This document shows positions 23,290-31,874 of a DNA stretch of 46,039 bases, piece after piece. Numbering within the stretch: the stretch's first letter is position 1; every line of letters begins with the position of its first letter. A program made the translations under genes and the position numbers. The DNA comes from an uncultured Alphaproteobacteria bacterium. Its GTDB lineage: Bacteria > Pseudomonadota > Alphaproteobacteria > CAAHEQ01 > UBA3637. Location: positions 1 to 46,039 of the forward strand of contig CALXXA010000046.1 in assembly GCA_944392585.1 (NCBI GenBank). Direction: 5' to 3'. Below the pieces are notes generated by a model. That model saw only the letters and a list, made by a program, of their open reading frames with translations, was not told the DNA's origin and did no database searches.

Positions 23290-25646
23290 AATTTTCTTTA
23301 TCTTGGCTAAAAAATTACTTGGAGACAACCGCCTCCCCCGGCGAAATAGCAGAGACTCTAACCGCCATCGGTTTGGAGGTGGAAGAAATAGAAGATAAAG
23401 CAACCGCTTTACAAAACTTTATAGTTGCCGAAATTAAAACTGTTGAAAAACATCCTAACGCAGACAAACTTAATCTATTAACAGTATGGACAGGGAAAGA
23501 AACATTACAAATTGTATGCGGAGCTCCTAATTGCAAAGTCGGAATGAAAAGTGTTTTAGCTCTTCCGGGAACTATTATTCCTAAATTCAATGAAGTTCTG
23601 CAAAAAGGGAACATTCGCGGAGTTGAAAGTCAAGGAATGTTGTGTGCGGAAGATGAATTATGTTTGGGAGACGATCACTCCGGTATTATAGAATTACAAA
23701 CAGAAGCCACGGCAGGAACTCTTTTTATTAACATATTAAAACCAGATGTCGTATTTGATATTACTGTCACCCCCAACCGCGGAGATTGTTTCGGTGTTAA
23801 AGGAATTGCTCGTGATTTAGCCGCGGCAGGAATTGGGAAATTTAAAAACACAGATACTTCTCTTGTTAAAGGAACTTTTAAAAGCCCTATTTCCGTTCAT
23901 ATTACGACTCCTGATTGCCCCGTTTTTGTAGGTCGTTATATCAAAGGAGTTAAAAACAAAGAAAGTCCCGATTGGCTAAAGCAAAAATTACTTTCCGTCG
24001 GGTTACGTCCTATTTCTGCATTAGTCGACATCACAAATTACTTTAATATCGGAGAATGCAGACCATTGCATGTTTTTGACGCAGATAAATTATCCGGAGA
24101 TATTACTGTCCGATCGGCAAAAAACGGAGAAAAAATAAAAACTCTGGACGATAAAGAATACACTTTATCCGAAAATATGATTGTTGTTGCAGATGATAAA
24201 AACGCTCAAAGCATCGCCGGAATTATGGGAGGCATTGAAACTGCTGTTTCAAAAGAAACAACAAATGTTTTTTTAGAAGCCGCTTATTTTAATCCAATAT
24301 CTATTGCCAAAACAGGTCGTGCTTTAAATGCAGAATCAGACTCCCGCACTCGTTTCGAACGCGGCGTAGATGCAATGGCGACCATACAAGGAAATGAAAA
24401 CGCCACTCAAATGATTTTAGACCTGTGTGGAGGAGAAGTATCTGACTTAATTATTGCAGGGAAAGAACCTGATACAAAACGAATAATTGATTTTGATTTT
24501 AATCTCGTAAAAAAATTATGCGGAATTGAATTAAATAAATCAGATTCAATCACGACTTTAGAAAATCTCGGCTTCATTGTTAACGGGTCCATGATAACTG
24601 TTCCGTCATGGCGTTACCATGACGTTTCAAAGCCTAATGATATTGTAGAAGAAATTATTCGAATTATCGGTTATGATAAATTACCCGCATTTCCTATGAA
24701 ATCTAACGATATTATTATTTCAACACTGACGCCGATGCAAAAAAGAGAATTTGCCGTACGCCGAGCCTTGGCTAATGTCGGTTTGTGTCAAGCCATTACT
24801 TGGTCTTTTATGGACAGCTCTCTCGCTTGTTTTTTTAATACTAAAAAAATTATGCTCCAAAATCCAATCGCATCAGATTTAAATGAGATGCGCCCCAGTT
24901 TGGTTCCAAACTTATTATCAGCGACAAAAAGAAATTTAGATAGAGGAGAAACAAATATCCAGCTCTTTGAAATAGGTCCGGAATTCTTCGGAGTTCAACC
25001 GGGGCAACAACGTATAGTCGCCTGTGCGCTTCGTGCAGGAGTGACACATAATCGTCATTGGAACGATACAGTACGTTTTGTTGACTGCTATGATGCGAAA
25101 TCAGACGCCTTAACCGCTTTAATGGCTTCGAATGCCCCTATGAATGTTCAAACTTATCCCCAAGCCCCTTCATGGTATCATCCGGGGCAGTCCGGAAGTT
25201 TTAATTTAGGAAAAAACGTATTAGCTTACTTTGGAGAAATTCATCCTAAAATTCTTAAACTTTTTGGAATCAAAGTCCCAGTCGTCGCATGTGAAGTTTA
25301 TTTAGAAAATATTCCTATTTCTAAACCTAAGACAAAAACACAAAAACCATTAAAAATATCTAATTTAATGCCTTTATCTCGCGACTTTGCTTTTATTATA
25401 GATACTAAAATACAAGCTGCTGAATTAGTCAGTTCAATTTATTCCGTTGATAAAGAACTTATAAAAGAAGTACGTGTTTTTGATCTTTATGAAGGAGAAA
25501 ATCTTCCGATTGGAAAAAAATCACTGACTGTTGAAGTTGTTATTCAACCATTCCAAAAAACACTCACGGATAATGAAATTGAAAGTTTATCTCGCAGAAT
25601 AATAGCTTGTGTTCACAAAAACACCGGAGCAGAACTTCGTTCATAA
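23286..25646 (+). CDS. pheT: Phenylalanyl-tRNA synthetase beta subunit
   Basis: PheT forms the second half of the synthetase and carries tRNA-binding and editing domains. The start at 23286 (ATGA overlap with pheS, GGAGG site upstream) gives 786 residues. Domains in order are the tRNA-binding OB fold (about 38-150; NADKLNLLTVW, VCGAPN), B3/4 editing (about 200-380), B5 (about 400-470), the synthetase-like core, and a C-terminal anticodon-binding ferredoxin fold (about 690-786). It matches the usual length. A terminator follows. Confidence 0.97.
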   Translation: MKFSLSWLKNYLETTASPGEIAETLTAIGLEVEEIEDKATALQNFIVAEIKTVEKHPNADKLNLLTVWTGKETLQIVCGAPNCKVGMKSVLALPGTIIPKFNEVLQKGNIRGVESQGMLCAEDELCLGDDHSGIIELQTEATAGTLFINILKPDVVFDITVTPNRGDCFGVKGIARDLAAAGIGKFKNTDTSLVKGTFKSPISVHITTPDCPVFVGRYIKGVKNKESPDWLKQKLLSVGLRPISALVDITNYFNIGECRPLHVFDADKLSGDITVRSAKNGEKIKTLDDKEYTLSENMIVVADDKNAQSIAGIMGGIETAVSKETTNVFLEAAYFNPISIAKTGRALNAESDSRTRFERGVDAMATIQGNENATQMILDLCGGEVSDLIIAGKEPDTKRIIDFDFNLVKKLCGIELNKSDSITTLENLGFIVNGSMITVPSWRYHDVSKPNDIVEEIIRIIGYDKLPAFPMKSNDIIISTLTPMQKREFAVRRALANVGLCQAITWSFMDSSLACFFNTKKIMLQNPIASDLNEMRPSLVPNLLSATKRNLDRGETNIQLFEIGPEFFGVQPGQQRIVACALRAGVTHNRHWNDTVRFVDCYDAKSDALTALMASNAPMNVQTYPQAPSWYHPGQSGSFNLGKNVLAYFGEIHPKILKLFGIKVPVVACEVYLENIPISKPKTKTQKPLKISNLMPLSRDFAFIIDTKIQAAELVSSIYSVDKELIKEVRVFDLYEGENLPIGKKSLTVEVVIQPFQKTLTDNEIESLSRRIIACVHKNTGAELRS

Positions 25647-25666
25647 ATTTTGTCGCATATCATGGA

Positions 25667-25698
25667 AAAAACCGCTTTAAGAATAAAGCGGTTTTTTT
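25667..25698. terminator. Terminator between pheT and ptsN
   Basis: AAAACCGCTTTA pairs with TAAAGCGGTTTT around a 4-base loop, with an A run before and a T run after. It can serve both convergent genes. Confidence 0.85.
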
Positions 25699-25711
25699 AA
25701 TTCATGAGAAA

Positions 25712-26167
25712 TTATTCGTCTTTATCCGCCTCGTTAATTAAAGCCAATGCTTCTTGCGAAGTTTTTACTTTTCTTAGGGCCTCACACACTTCTTCATTTC
25801 TTAATAACTTTGAAATTCTTGCCAAAGCTTTTAAATGATCTGCTCCGGATTCTTCAGGAACGAGCAAGAAAAAAATCAAATCAACAGGCTTCCCATCTAT
25901 TGACTCAAAATTTACAGAATTTACACGCATAAAAGCACAAAATAAACTTGTCAACCCTGTCAATCGCGCGTGAGGGATTGCTACTCCTTTTCCTATTCCG
26001 GTTGTCCCCAGACGTTCTCTTTCCACTAGAGCGTCAAAAATATTTCGCTCATCGCACGCTATCACAGAACTGGAAATTTTCGCAATTTTCTCTAGTGTTT
26101 CTTTTTTAGAGGCGATATTCACATCTAAAAACACAAGCTCAGGCTTTAAAATATCTTGAATTTTCAT
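25712..26167 (-). CDS. ptsN: Nitrogen-regulatory PTS IIA protein
   Basis: PtsN is the output protein of the regulatory PTS and is phosphorylated on a His to signal nutrient state. The 151-residue protein is one EIIA-Ntr domain, with the phosphorylation site in GVAIPHARL (His66 or thereabouts), the opening IQDILKPELVFLDV and the KLLRNEEV helix. It follows hpf by 8 bases, the order seen in many proteobacteria (rpoN-hpf-ptsN), though rpoN is not visible here. Confidence 0.94.
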   Translation of the reverse strand: MKIQDILKPELVFLDVNIASKKETLEKIAKISSSVIACDERNIFDALVERERLGTTGIGKGVAIPHARLTGLTSLFCAFMRVNSVNFESIDGKPVDLIFFLLVPEESGADHLKALARISKLLRNEEVCEALRKVKTSQEALALINEADKDE

Positions 26168-26175
26168 TTTTAAAC

Positions 26176-26727
26176 CTATGATTTATCCTTTGGATCAACC
26201 CAACCGATATTTCCGTCCGGACGACGATAAACCATATTTAATCCTCCATGAGCGGAATTTCGGAATAATAAAGCCGGCATCTCTGCCAAATCCATTCTCA
26301 TAACGGCACCGCTTACAGAACATATCGGTAATTCCGTCTGCATTTCAGCAATAATAACCGGAGCCGTTCCCGTTGGTTCTTGTTCTGTGTCATCTTCAAT
26401 AACACTCATATCGACCAGTTCTACCTTCTGTATCTGGTGATCTTTCAAACGATTTTTATACTTGCTTAGCTGTCTGGCGATTCTATCACACGCTCTATCA
26501 AAAGCCAAATATGCATCGCCGGCTTGTGCGCTGCCTTTTAACAAAGCTCCCGTCATCGGATGAACAGTCACATCTGCTTTAATCTGTCCTCCTTCTTTGG
26601 AAAAAACAATTGTTGCATCCAAGGCCGTATCAAAATATTTCTCTACGACTGCTGTCAGATTCTTTTCTGCATACGTTTGCATGCTGTCTCCGACATTTAT
26701 TTGTTTCCCTGTAATTGTAATTTGCAT
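26176..26727 (-). CDS. hpf: Ribosome hibernation promoting factor, long form
   Basis: This factor binds 30S subunits and dimerises ribosomes in stationary phase. The 183-residue protein has the N-terminal S30AE domain (about 1-100: MQITITGKQINVGDSMQTYAEKN, then VTVHPM) and the C-terminal dimerisation domain of the long type (about 130-180: AEMPALLFRNSAHGGLNMVYRRPDGNIGWVDPK). A single long HPF replaces separate short HPF and RMF. It is the first gene of the hpf-ptsN pair. Confidence 0.95.
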   Translation of the reverse strand: MQITITGKQINVGDSMQTYAEKNLTAVVEKYFDTALDATIVFSKEGGQIKADVTVHPMTGALLKGSAQAGDAYLAFDRACDRIARQLSKYKNRLKDHQIQKVELVDMSVIEDDTEQEPTGTAPVIIAEMQTELPICSVSGAVMRMDLAEMPALLFRNSAHGGLNMVYRRPDGNIGWVDPKDKS

Positions 26728-26841
26728 TTTTTTATCCTATTCAATAAAAAACCATAGACTTTACAAAATAGAAGTCTTTACATAAAAAGTCAAGGTTCTT
26801 TTCATATTGCCTTCATCCGATATTTTTGACATACTTTGATT

Positions 26842-27903
26842 ATGAAAAATTTATTTGCTTTATATTGCCACTGGCCTTATTGTTTGTCCAAATGTCCTTA
26901 TTGTGATTTTTATTCACTCCCTATACGGCCTTATAATGAAACTCTTTTCCTAGACAGATACAAAAAAGAAATCGCTCTTATTCCAAACACTCAAAAGCTT
27001 TCAAGTATTTTCTTCGGAGGAGGAACTCCCAGCCTTATGCCTATTCCTTTTATTGAAGAGATATTAAATGCCATTTATAAGCATTTCCATGTATCAAAAA
27101 ATGTAGAAATCTCCATCGAAGCTAACCCTGATGCCATCGATTTAAACAAAATGATTTCTCTTAAGAATCTCGGTTTCAACAGAATTTCCTTAGGAATTCA
27201 ATCTCTCAATGAAACCGCTTTACGCTTCTTGGGACGGAGACATTCGCTTAAAACCGCCCGGCAGCGTATTAAAGAAGCTATAAGTTGCTTTCATAATGTT
27301 TCAATCGATTTAATATATGCATTGCCTCAACAGACTTGGGAAATGTGGGAAGAAGAACTCTCCGCAGCCCTTGAGTTTCACTTACCCCATTACTCTTTAT
27401 ACCAGCTAACAATAGAAGAAAACACTCCGTTTTTTAACAAAAAAATTCTAATCCCTGATGATATAACAGCAAGAACTCTCTTTCTCAACACTATACAAAA
27501 AATGGATGCCGCCGGAGTCCCGCTTTATGAAGTTTCTAATTTTTCAAAACCAGGCTTTGAATGTCTCCATAATCAAACTTATTGGCGAGGGAAAGATTAT
27601 GCCGGGATTGGTCCCGCCGCCCACAGTCGTCTGGGATTGGTCGCTCTAGAAAATCCCCGAAACATTGACGCTTGGCTCAAAGGAAATAAAATCCAAACAA
27701 CTTTGTCAAAAAAACAAAAAGAAGAAGAGCGAATTTTAATGGGGCTTCGTCAAAAAGAAGGAATTGAAATAAAACACATATCTCCGACATCCATTTCTTC
27801 TGCCGTTCAAAAAGGATGGATATTTCAAAAAGGGAATCGTATTTATCCCACAAATGAAGGATTGGTTATGCTTAATAGCCTCATTCTTGAGTTATGGCCT
27901 TAA
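26842..27903 (+). CDS. hemW: Radical SAM heme chaperone HemW
   Basis: HemW is a radical-SAM-type protein that binds heme and delivers it to target proteins; it was formerly taken for oxygen-independent coproporphyrinogen oxidase. The cluster motif is in HWPYCLSKCPYCDF (CxxxCxxC), with Asp where HemN has a fourth Cys, as in HemW. FFGGGTPSL, the SIEANPDAI block and GIQSLNE follow, and GPAAHSRL is near the C-terminus. The ATG at 26842 gives 353 residues; a TTG two codons upstream is possible. No clear ribosome site is seen. The end overlaps the convergent lipoprotein gene by 23 bases. Confidence 0.93.
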   Translation: MKNLFALYCHWPYCLSKCPYCDFYSLPIRPYNETLFLDRYKKEIALIPNTQKLSSIFFGGGTPSLMPIPFIEEILNAIYKHFHVSKNVEISIEANPDAIDLNKMISLKNLGFNRISLGIQSLNETALRFLGRRHSLKTARQRIKEAISCFHNVSIDLIYALPQQTWEMWEEELSAALEFHLPHYSLYQLTIEENTPFFNKKILIPDDITARTLFLNTIQKMDAAGVPLYEVSNFSKPGFECLHNQTYWRGKDYAGIGPAAHSRLGLVALENPRNIDAWLKGNKIQTTLSKKQKEEERILMGLRQKEGIEIKHISPTSISSAVQKGWIFQKGNRIYPTNEGLVMLNSLILELWP

Positions 27904-29299
27904 TTTCAGAAGATTCTTCTGTGCTGTTCCCTATCATGGCAGGTTGATTGAATGTTTTCTTTTCTAATTCTCTGACTTGTGTTAAATACTCATTTTGAAG
28001 ACGGATTCTTTCCATATTTTCTTTTCGAACAGCTTCCTGCTCAAAGTTGACGGAAGGTTTTTGAATGGTTCGAAATTTATTCCTGGAAACAATTTCTGAG
28101 ATTCCTAATAATCTTTCAGATTCTCCGGTCGGTTTTAATCTAAATAAACCATCTGTTCCTATAAAACCTCTGATGTTCGTCAAATTCTCTTTAGTTATTC
28201 CACCCGTTTGAGATAAAATAGATGCAAGAGCGACTGCATCATATGAAAGCGAGGCTAATCTTATTGGCTTTTTACCATAAGTCTCTTCATATCTTTGACT
28301 AAATTTTTCAAACCCTTCTATAGGCAATGCCGAAAATTTAGCTCCGGCTAAAGCGCCTTCCAAGGTTAATGTCGGATCTTGCCAGGTTGATGTTCCGATA
28401 AATAAAACTTCTCGAGGTGTCACATCATATAAAGCGAATAATGAAGCAATCGATTTGAGTCGATTTCCATCATCCGCAATTAAAAGCGTATCAAAATCTA
28501 TTAATTCTGTAATTGGAATTTGCTCATCTTCTTTATCTACTTCATCTACTTCTTTTTTTTCTAAAATTTTAATGTTTTTAAATGACTCTGGTAAAGTTTT
28601 TAATACATATGGTTCAAAATTAATAAACGTCGGATTATAAACAGATACGGCAGAAATACGCATCCCACAAGCTTGAGCCGCTTTTTCAGCAGAATCAATT
28701 GCGACATCTCCCGCCTTGTTGTCAGGAGCCATAATCGCTAAACTTTGCTTCCCTTTTTCACAAGCATATCTCACAGATCTTTCCACTTGCTCGGGAACCA
28801 ACAAGGCCAACGTATAAACACCCTCATCTACTTCATCTGTGTCAGAAGTAAAAGAAACAACCGGAATCTTTTTTGCTCGCGCCTGCCGCCGAATAGCGCC
28901 GACTTCTTTTGCAAAAACAGGGCCCAATATTAAGTCGACGTGTGCTTTAGCCGCTTGTTTGAAGGCTTCTTTAGCTCCCTCAGGCGTCCCTTTCGTATCA
29001 TAAAACTGCAAAATAAAATTATTATTCGCAATATCAAACTGAGCCATCATTCCCGCATTACGTAAATCTTCCCCCACTTTTGCATCTTTCCCCGTCAGCG
29101 GTAATAACATCGCAACTTTAACATTACGGCTAAAAGCGGAATCAGTCATTAAATTATCATATAACGGCTTTTCTTGCTCATACGGGATAATAGAAGCCGG
29201 AATTTTAGATGAAACAGGTTGACGATATAAATCAACCTCGGCGCATGAAGTTAGAAACATTAAAATCGCTATAATAAATGTTTTTTGAAAATAAACCAC
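27881..29299 (-). CDS. LpoA-like penicillin-binding protein activator lipoprotein
   Basis: The 472-residue protein starts at a GTG with AAAGG upstream and has a lipoprotein signal (lipobox LTSC, Cys19). The main part (about 58-400) is a periplasmic-binding-type fold like LivK: VAMLLPLTGKDAKVGEDLRNAGMMAQFD at the front, then LGPVFAKEV and IGTSTWQDP. This is the YraM/LpoA C-terminal domain used to activate peptidoglycan synthases from the outer membrane. The E. coli TPR half is absent. The gene is divergent from rsmI and next to yraN and a BON lipoprotein, as in the classic yraM-yraN-yraP locus. Confidence 0.87.
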   Translation of the reverse strand: MVYFQKTFIIAILMFLTSCAEVDLYRQPVSSKIPASIIPYEQEKPLYDNLMTDSAFSRNVKVAMLLPLTGKDAKVGEDLRNAGMMAQFDIANNNFILQFYDTKGTPEGAKEAFKQAAKAHVDLILGPVFAKEVGAIRRQARAKKIPVVSFTSDTDEVDEGVYTLALLVPEQVERSVRYACEKGKQSLAIMAPDNKAGDVAIDSAEKAAQACGMRISAVSVYNPTFINFEPYVLKTLPESFKNIKILEKKEVDEVDKEDEQIPITELIDFDTLLIADDGNRLKSIASLFALYDVTPREVLFIGTSTWQDPTLTLEGALAGAKFSALPIEGFEKFSQRYEETYGKKPIRLASLSYDAVALASILSQTGGITKENLTNIRGFIGTDGLFRLKPTGESERLLGISEIVSRNKFRTIQKPSVNFEQEAVRKENMERIRLQNEYLTQVRELEKKTFNQPAMIGNSTEESSEIKAITQE

Positions 29300-29395
29300 G
29301 TTTTAAAACCTTTTTTTAACGAAACCCTATTTTTTTTATTCTTATTTTGGTATACTCATTTTTGATGAAATTTGCAATAAGAAAGGATAACTCTT

Positions 29396-30223
29396 TTGGA
29401 AAAAGGTCTTTATTTAGTATCAACTCCTATCGGAAATTTAGAAGATATGACACAAAGAGGAACTCTTGTATTAAGACAAGCAACCGTTATTGCCTGTGAA
29501 GATACTCGAACGACACATAAACTACTATCTCTTTTGAGTATTTCTTCTAATGCAAAAATGCTCTCTTATCATGAGTATAATGCCGATAAAATGAGACCCA
29601 CTTTAATCAGTCTGCTTTTAAAAGGAGAAATGATTGCTCTTGTTTGCGATGCTGGAACTCCGCTTGTTTCAGATCCGGGATACCGTCTTGTCCGCGAATG
29701 TTTGGATAAAGGAATAAAAGTTTTCCCTATTCCCGGAGCAAATGCACTCCTTCCCGCCCTACAGTTATCCGGACTTCCTTCAGACAGATTCTTTTTTGTA
29801 GGATTTCTTTCTTCAAAAAAAAGCGCTCGGCAAAAAGAATTAAAAGAAATTTCATCCGTTCCAGGAACTTTGATTTTTTATGAATCACCTCATCGTGTCA
29901 AAGAAACATTAACAGATATGTTAACTATCCTCGGTAATAGGAATGCCGCCGTCGTCCGTGAAATTACAAAAAAATTTGAAGAAACAAAACGTGGATCCCT
30001 TTATGATCTGATTGCTGATTTTAATCAAGATCCCAAAGGAGAAATTGTTATTTTAGTAGATCGCCCTCAACCGGTACAAGAAAAAATCAATTTAAACGAC
30101 ATGCTTGAAAAAGCTCTTTCTTCTCAAACCGTAAAAGATGCCGCAGCTCATATAGCGAAAGAAACAGGTTTGTCTAAAAAACACGTCTATCAGAAAGCTT
30201 TGGAACTTAAATATGACGAATAA
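29396..30223 (+). CDS. rsmI: 16S rRNA 2'-O-ribose C1402 methyltransferase RsmI
   Basis: RsmI methylates the ribose of C1402 in 16S rRNA using SAM. The 275-residue protein belongs to the tetrapyrrole-methylase fold: GLYLVSTPIGNLEDMTQRG (4-22), CEDTRTTHKLL (about 34-44), SYHEYNA, CDAGTPLVSDPGY (about 88-100) and FYESPHRVKETL. Translation starts at TTG with AAAGGA 9 bases upstream. It begins a plus-strand operon with yraN (11-base overlap), a BON lipoprotein and a small helical protein. Confidence 0.96.
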   Translation: MEKGLYLVSTPIGNLEDMTQRGTLVLRQATVIACEDTRTTHKLLSLLSISSNAKMLSYHEYNADKMRPTLISLLLKGEMIALVCDAGTPLVSDPGYRLVRECLDKGIKVFPIPGANALLPALQLSGLPSDRFFFVGFLSSKKSARQKELKEISSVPGTLIFYESPHRVKETLTDMLTILGNRNAAVVREITKKFEETKRGSLYDLIADFNQDPKGEIVILVDRPQPVQEKINLNDMLEKALSSQTVKDAAAHIAKETGLSKKHVYQKALELKYDE

Positions 30224-30593
30224 AGTTTTACAAGGGTTAAACGCTTATATAAGTGGTAAACTGGCCGAACAAAAAGCACGTTCTTTTCTCCGAAAAAAAG
30301 GATATAAGTTTGTCGCTCAAAATATTCGCCCTCAACGAGGTATCGGAGCTCATGAAATCGATTTAATCATGCAAAAAGAAAAAACACTTGTTTTTATTGA
30401 AGTAAAAAAAAGAACTCTTGTATCCGAAAGTGCTTTTGCCATCACTCCCACCATACAAAAACGAATTTACAGAGCCGCAGAAATTTTTTTGGCTCACCAC
30501 CCAGAGTTTTCAGATTACTCCTGTCGGTTTGATGCCGTCTTAATAGATCCGTCACAGAAACTTGTTCATATAAAAGATGCCTGGAGAGGATAA
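30213..30593 (+). CDS. yraN: YraN/UPF0102 family nuclease-like protein
   Basis: The 126-residue protein is a PD-(D/E)xK-type domain of the YraN family. The signature runs GKLAEQKARSFLRKKGYKFVAQNIRP, then HEIDLIMQKEKTLVFIEVKKR with the catalytic-type Asp and the E-V-K pair intact. Function is not firmly known; Holliday-junction-resolvase-like structure is reported for relatives. It overlaps rsmI by 11 bases and ends just before the BON lipoprotein start, so all are co-transcribed. Confidence 0.92.
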   Translation: MTNKVLQGLNAYISGKLAEQKARSFLRKKGYKFVAQNIRPQRGIGAHEIDLIMQKEKTLVFIEVKKRTLVSESAFAITPTIQKRIYRAAEIFLAHHPEFSDYSCRFDAVLIDPSQKLVHIKDAWRG

Positions 30594-30594
30594 G

Positions 30595-31170
30595 ATGCAA
30601 TATCTTTTTCTTCTTTATTTTTTCTTTTTCATGTCGGCATGTTCTTTTTTAGGAACAGCTTATAATATCAGTAGTAAAGTCGGTGCCGTTTTATTGGATG
30701 AACGTTCTTTGGAAGATGATTGGAAAGATACTCAAATCAATATTCAAATTCGATCTTCTCTGATGTCTATTAAACCAACTTATGCCCTTGACATAGAAGT
30801 AACCGTCTTTGAGGGAGAAGTTATGCTCAACGGAGCTCTCCCCACCGTTGAAGATATTCAAACCGTTGTAGAAACGGCGTGGCAACCTGATGATGTTTCA
30901 AAAGTTTATAATCATATTCGTATCCAAAATCCTTCGGATATTATGGCAACTTCAGATGACGCTTTAATCGCAAGTTCCATTCGTTCACAGTTGCTCTTGA
31001 CTCAAAACATTTCTTCTGTCAATTATAAAATAACAGTAGATGAAGGAACTCTTTACGTTATGGGAATTGCAAAAAATCAACAAGAACATGACGCAGTGAT
31101 GAATATCATCTATGCAACAAACGGGATAGAAAAGGTTATTTCACATGTCCGAAAATCATATGAGCAATGA
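30595..31170 (+). CDS. BON-domain outer-membrane lipoprotein (DolP/YraP-like)
   Basis: The start at 30595 gives 191 residues with a lipoprotein signal, MQYLFLLYFFFFMSAC (Cys16). Two BON domains follow (about 42-105 and 118-185), each with the pattern of a helix, VTVFEGEVMLNGAL or ITVDEGTLYVMGIA, and a closing helix. DolP helps maintain outer-membrane integrity and binds anionic phospholipid. The locus order LpoA-like/rsmI/yraN/BON matches the E. coli yraM-P region without diaA. The ribosome site AGAGGA lies at the end of yraN. Confidence 0.9.
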   Translation: MQYLFLLYFFFFMSACSFLGTAYNISSKVGAVLLDERSLEDDWKDTQINIQIRSSLMSIKPTYALDIEVTVFEGEVMLNGALPTVEDIQTVVETAWQPDDVSKVYNHIRIQNPSDIMATSDDALIASSIRSQLLLTQNISSVNYKITVDEGTLYVMGIAKNQQEHDAVMNIIYATNGIEKVISHVRKSYEQ

Positions 31171-31372
31171 AGAATTATTACGGTTACTTCTTTCTTTTGT
31201 ACCGCAGGACAATGAGTCCCTTAAGCAAAAAGCACTTCTTTTGGCAACGTTCGGAAATTTAAAAGAAGCTATTTCTGCTATGGAAAAATATATTGCTTTT
31301 GCTCAAGAAGAAGATCTTGATTTAACAAAAGATATCGAGCTTCTTGAAAAAATGAAGTCTTATTTAAATTAA
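31145..31372 (+). CDS. Small helical protein, 75 residues, end of the rsmI operon
   Basis: I do not recognise a named family. The protein is predicted almost all helical and acidic, with a TPR-like helix pair: QKALLLATFGNLKEAISAMEKYIAFAQEEDL (about 28-58). It starts 26 bases inside the end of the BON lipoprotein in another frame, with AAAAGG upstream, so it is probably translated by coupling. The position suggests an envelope-linked or general housekeeping role, but none can be assigned. A terminator follows. Confidence 0.7.
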   Translation: MSENHMSNEELLRLLLSFVPQDNESLKQKALLLATFGNLKEAISAMEKYIAFAQEEDLDLTKDIELLEKMKSYLN

Positions 31373-31394
31373 AACAAAAAAAAACAAGATTCCT

Positions 31395-31505
31395 GCCGAG
31401 TCGCTATCATCAAGGTTTTCAGCCTGTTTCCGAGTCGTTTAAGAGTTTATCTAATGCGACTCGGGAAAATTTTTTCATTTTTTTCTTGCATTATAGCGAC
31501 TCGGC
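31395..31505. repeat. Four CCGAGTCG elements, two in each orientation
   Basis: GCCGAGTCGCTAT (31395-31407) and its exact reverse complement (31493-31505) flank a second pair, CCGAGTCG (31430-31437) and CGACTCGG (31457-31464). The inner pair forms the terminator of the rsmI operon. The right outer copy lies between the -35 and -10 of the next gene, an RHH protein. Repeated identical half-sites suggest an operator array for that protein. Confidence 0.7.
31427..31475 (+). terminator. Terminator of the rsmI operon built from the repeat pair
   Basis: TTTCCGAGTCG and CGACTCGGGAAA can pair around a loop of about 19 bases, followed by a TTTTTT run. The stem consists of the repeated CCGAGTCG element. 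Confidence 0.6.
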
Positions 31506-31515
31506 TGTTTATAAT
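31486..31515 (+). promoter_or_regulatory. Promoter of the small RHH gene with internal operator
   Basis: A perfect TATAAT (31510-31515) is preceded at 18 bases by a weak -35, TTGCAT (31486-31491). The spacer holds one copy of the repeat element, ATAGCGACTCGGC, ideally placed for repression. Confidence 0.55.
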
Positions 31516-31554
31516 ATCTCTTGTAAGCTGTAAAAAATGTATGGGAGATAATTT

Positions 31555-31761
31555 ATGGCACGAAAAGTTTCTTTAAATATAGATGACAGGTTATATACAA
31601 GACTTGAAAAAAACGCACACAAAAACGGAGAAAGTGTACAAGATTTTCTCATCCGCGCTGTTTGCGATGCTTTAGACATGTGGGATGACTTTTATGATTG
31701 CGATGAAGCACTTAACAAAAAAGAAAAAGCCCCTAAAATTAGCTTCTTTGCAAACAGCTAA
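31555..31761 (+). CDS. Small ribbon-helix-helix (CopG/Arc-like) protein
   Basis: The 68-residue protein has one RHH motif: strand KVSLNIDD (4-11), helix LYTRLEKNAHKNG, then SVQDFLIRAVCDALD (27-41). An acidic segment and a short basic tail complete it. It could be a stand-alone regulator or an orphan antitoxin; no toxin gene follows within the same strand unit. A GGGAGA site lies 8 bases before the ATG. Its promoter region carries four CCGAGTCG elements, so autoregulation is likely. The next genes are an efflux operon, a possible target. Confidence 0.78.
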   Translation: MARKVSLNIDDRLYTRLEKNAHKNGESVQDFLIRAVCDALDMWDDFYDCDEALNKKEKAPKISFFANS

Positions 31762-31874
31762 CTTTAGATAATTTAAAATTCCTTACCTTAAGAAAAAAGC
31801 TCTTCCATCTCCTTCTTCTTTTTTACATTTTATTAATAATCTTGTCCTATATACTAAAAAAGGAGATGTTTTAC

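Noticed and set aside
26836-26841. TTG start for hemW two codons upstream
   Set aside because: Possible, but the ATG at 26842 matches the usual HemW N-terminus better and neither has a ribosome site.
31395-31505. CRISPR array
   Set aside because: The four copies are only 8-13 bases, alternate in orientation and are unevenly spaced; this fits operators and a terminator, not CRISPR repeats.
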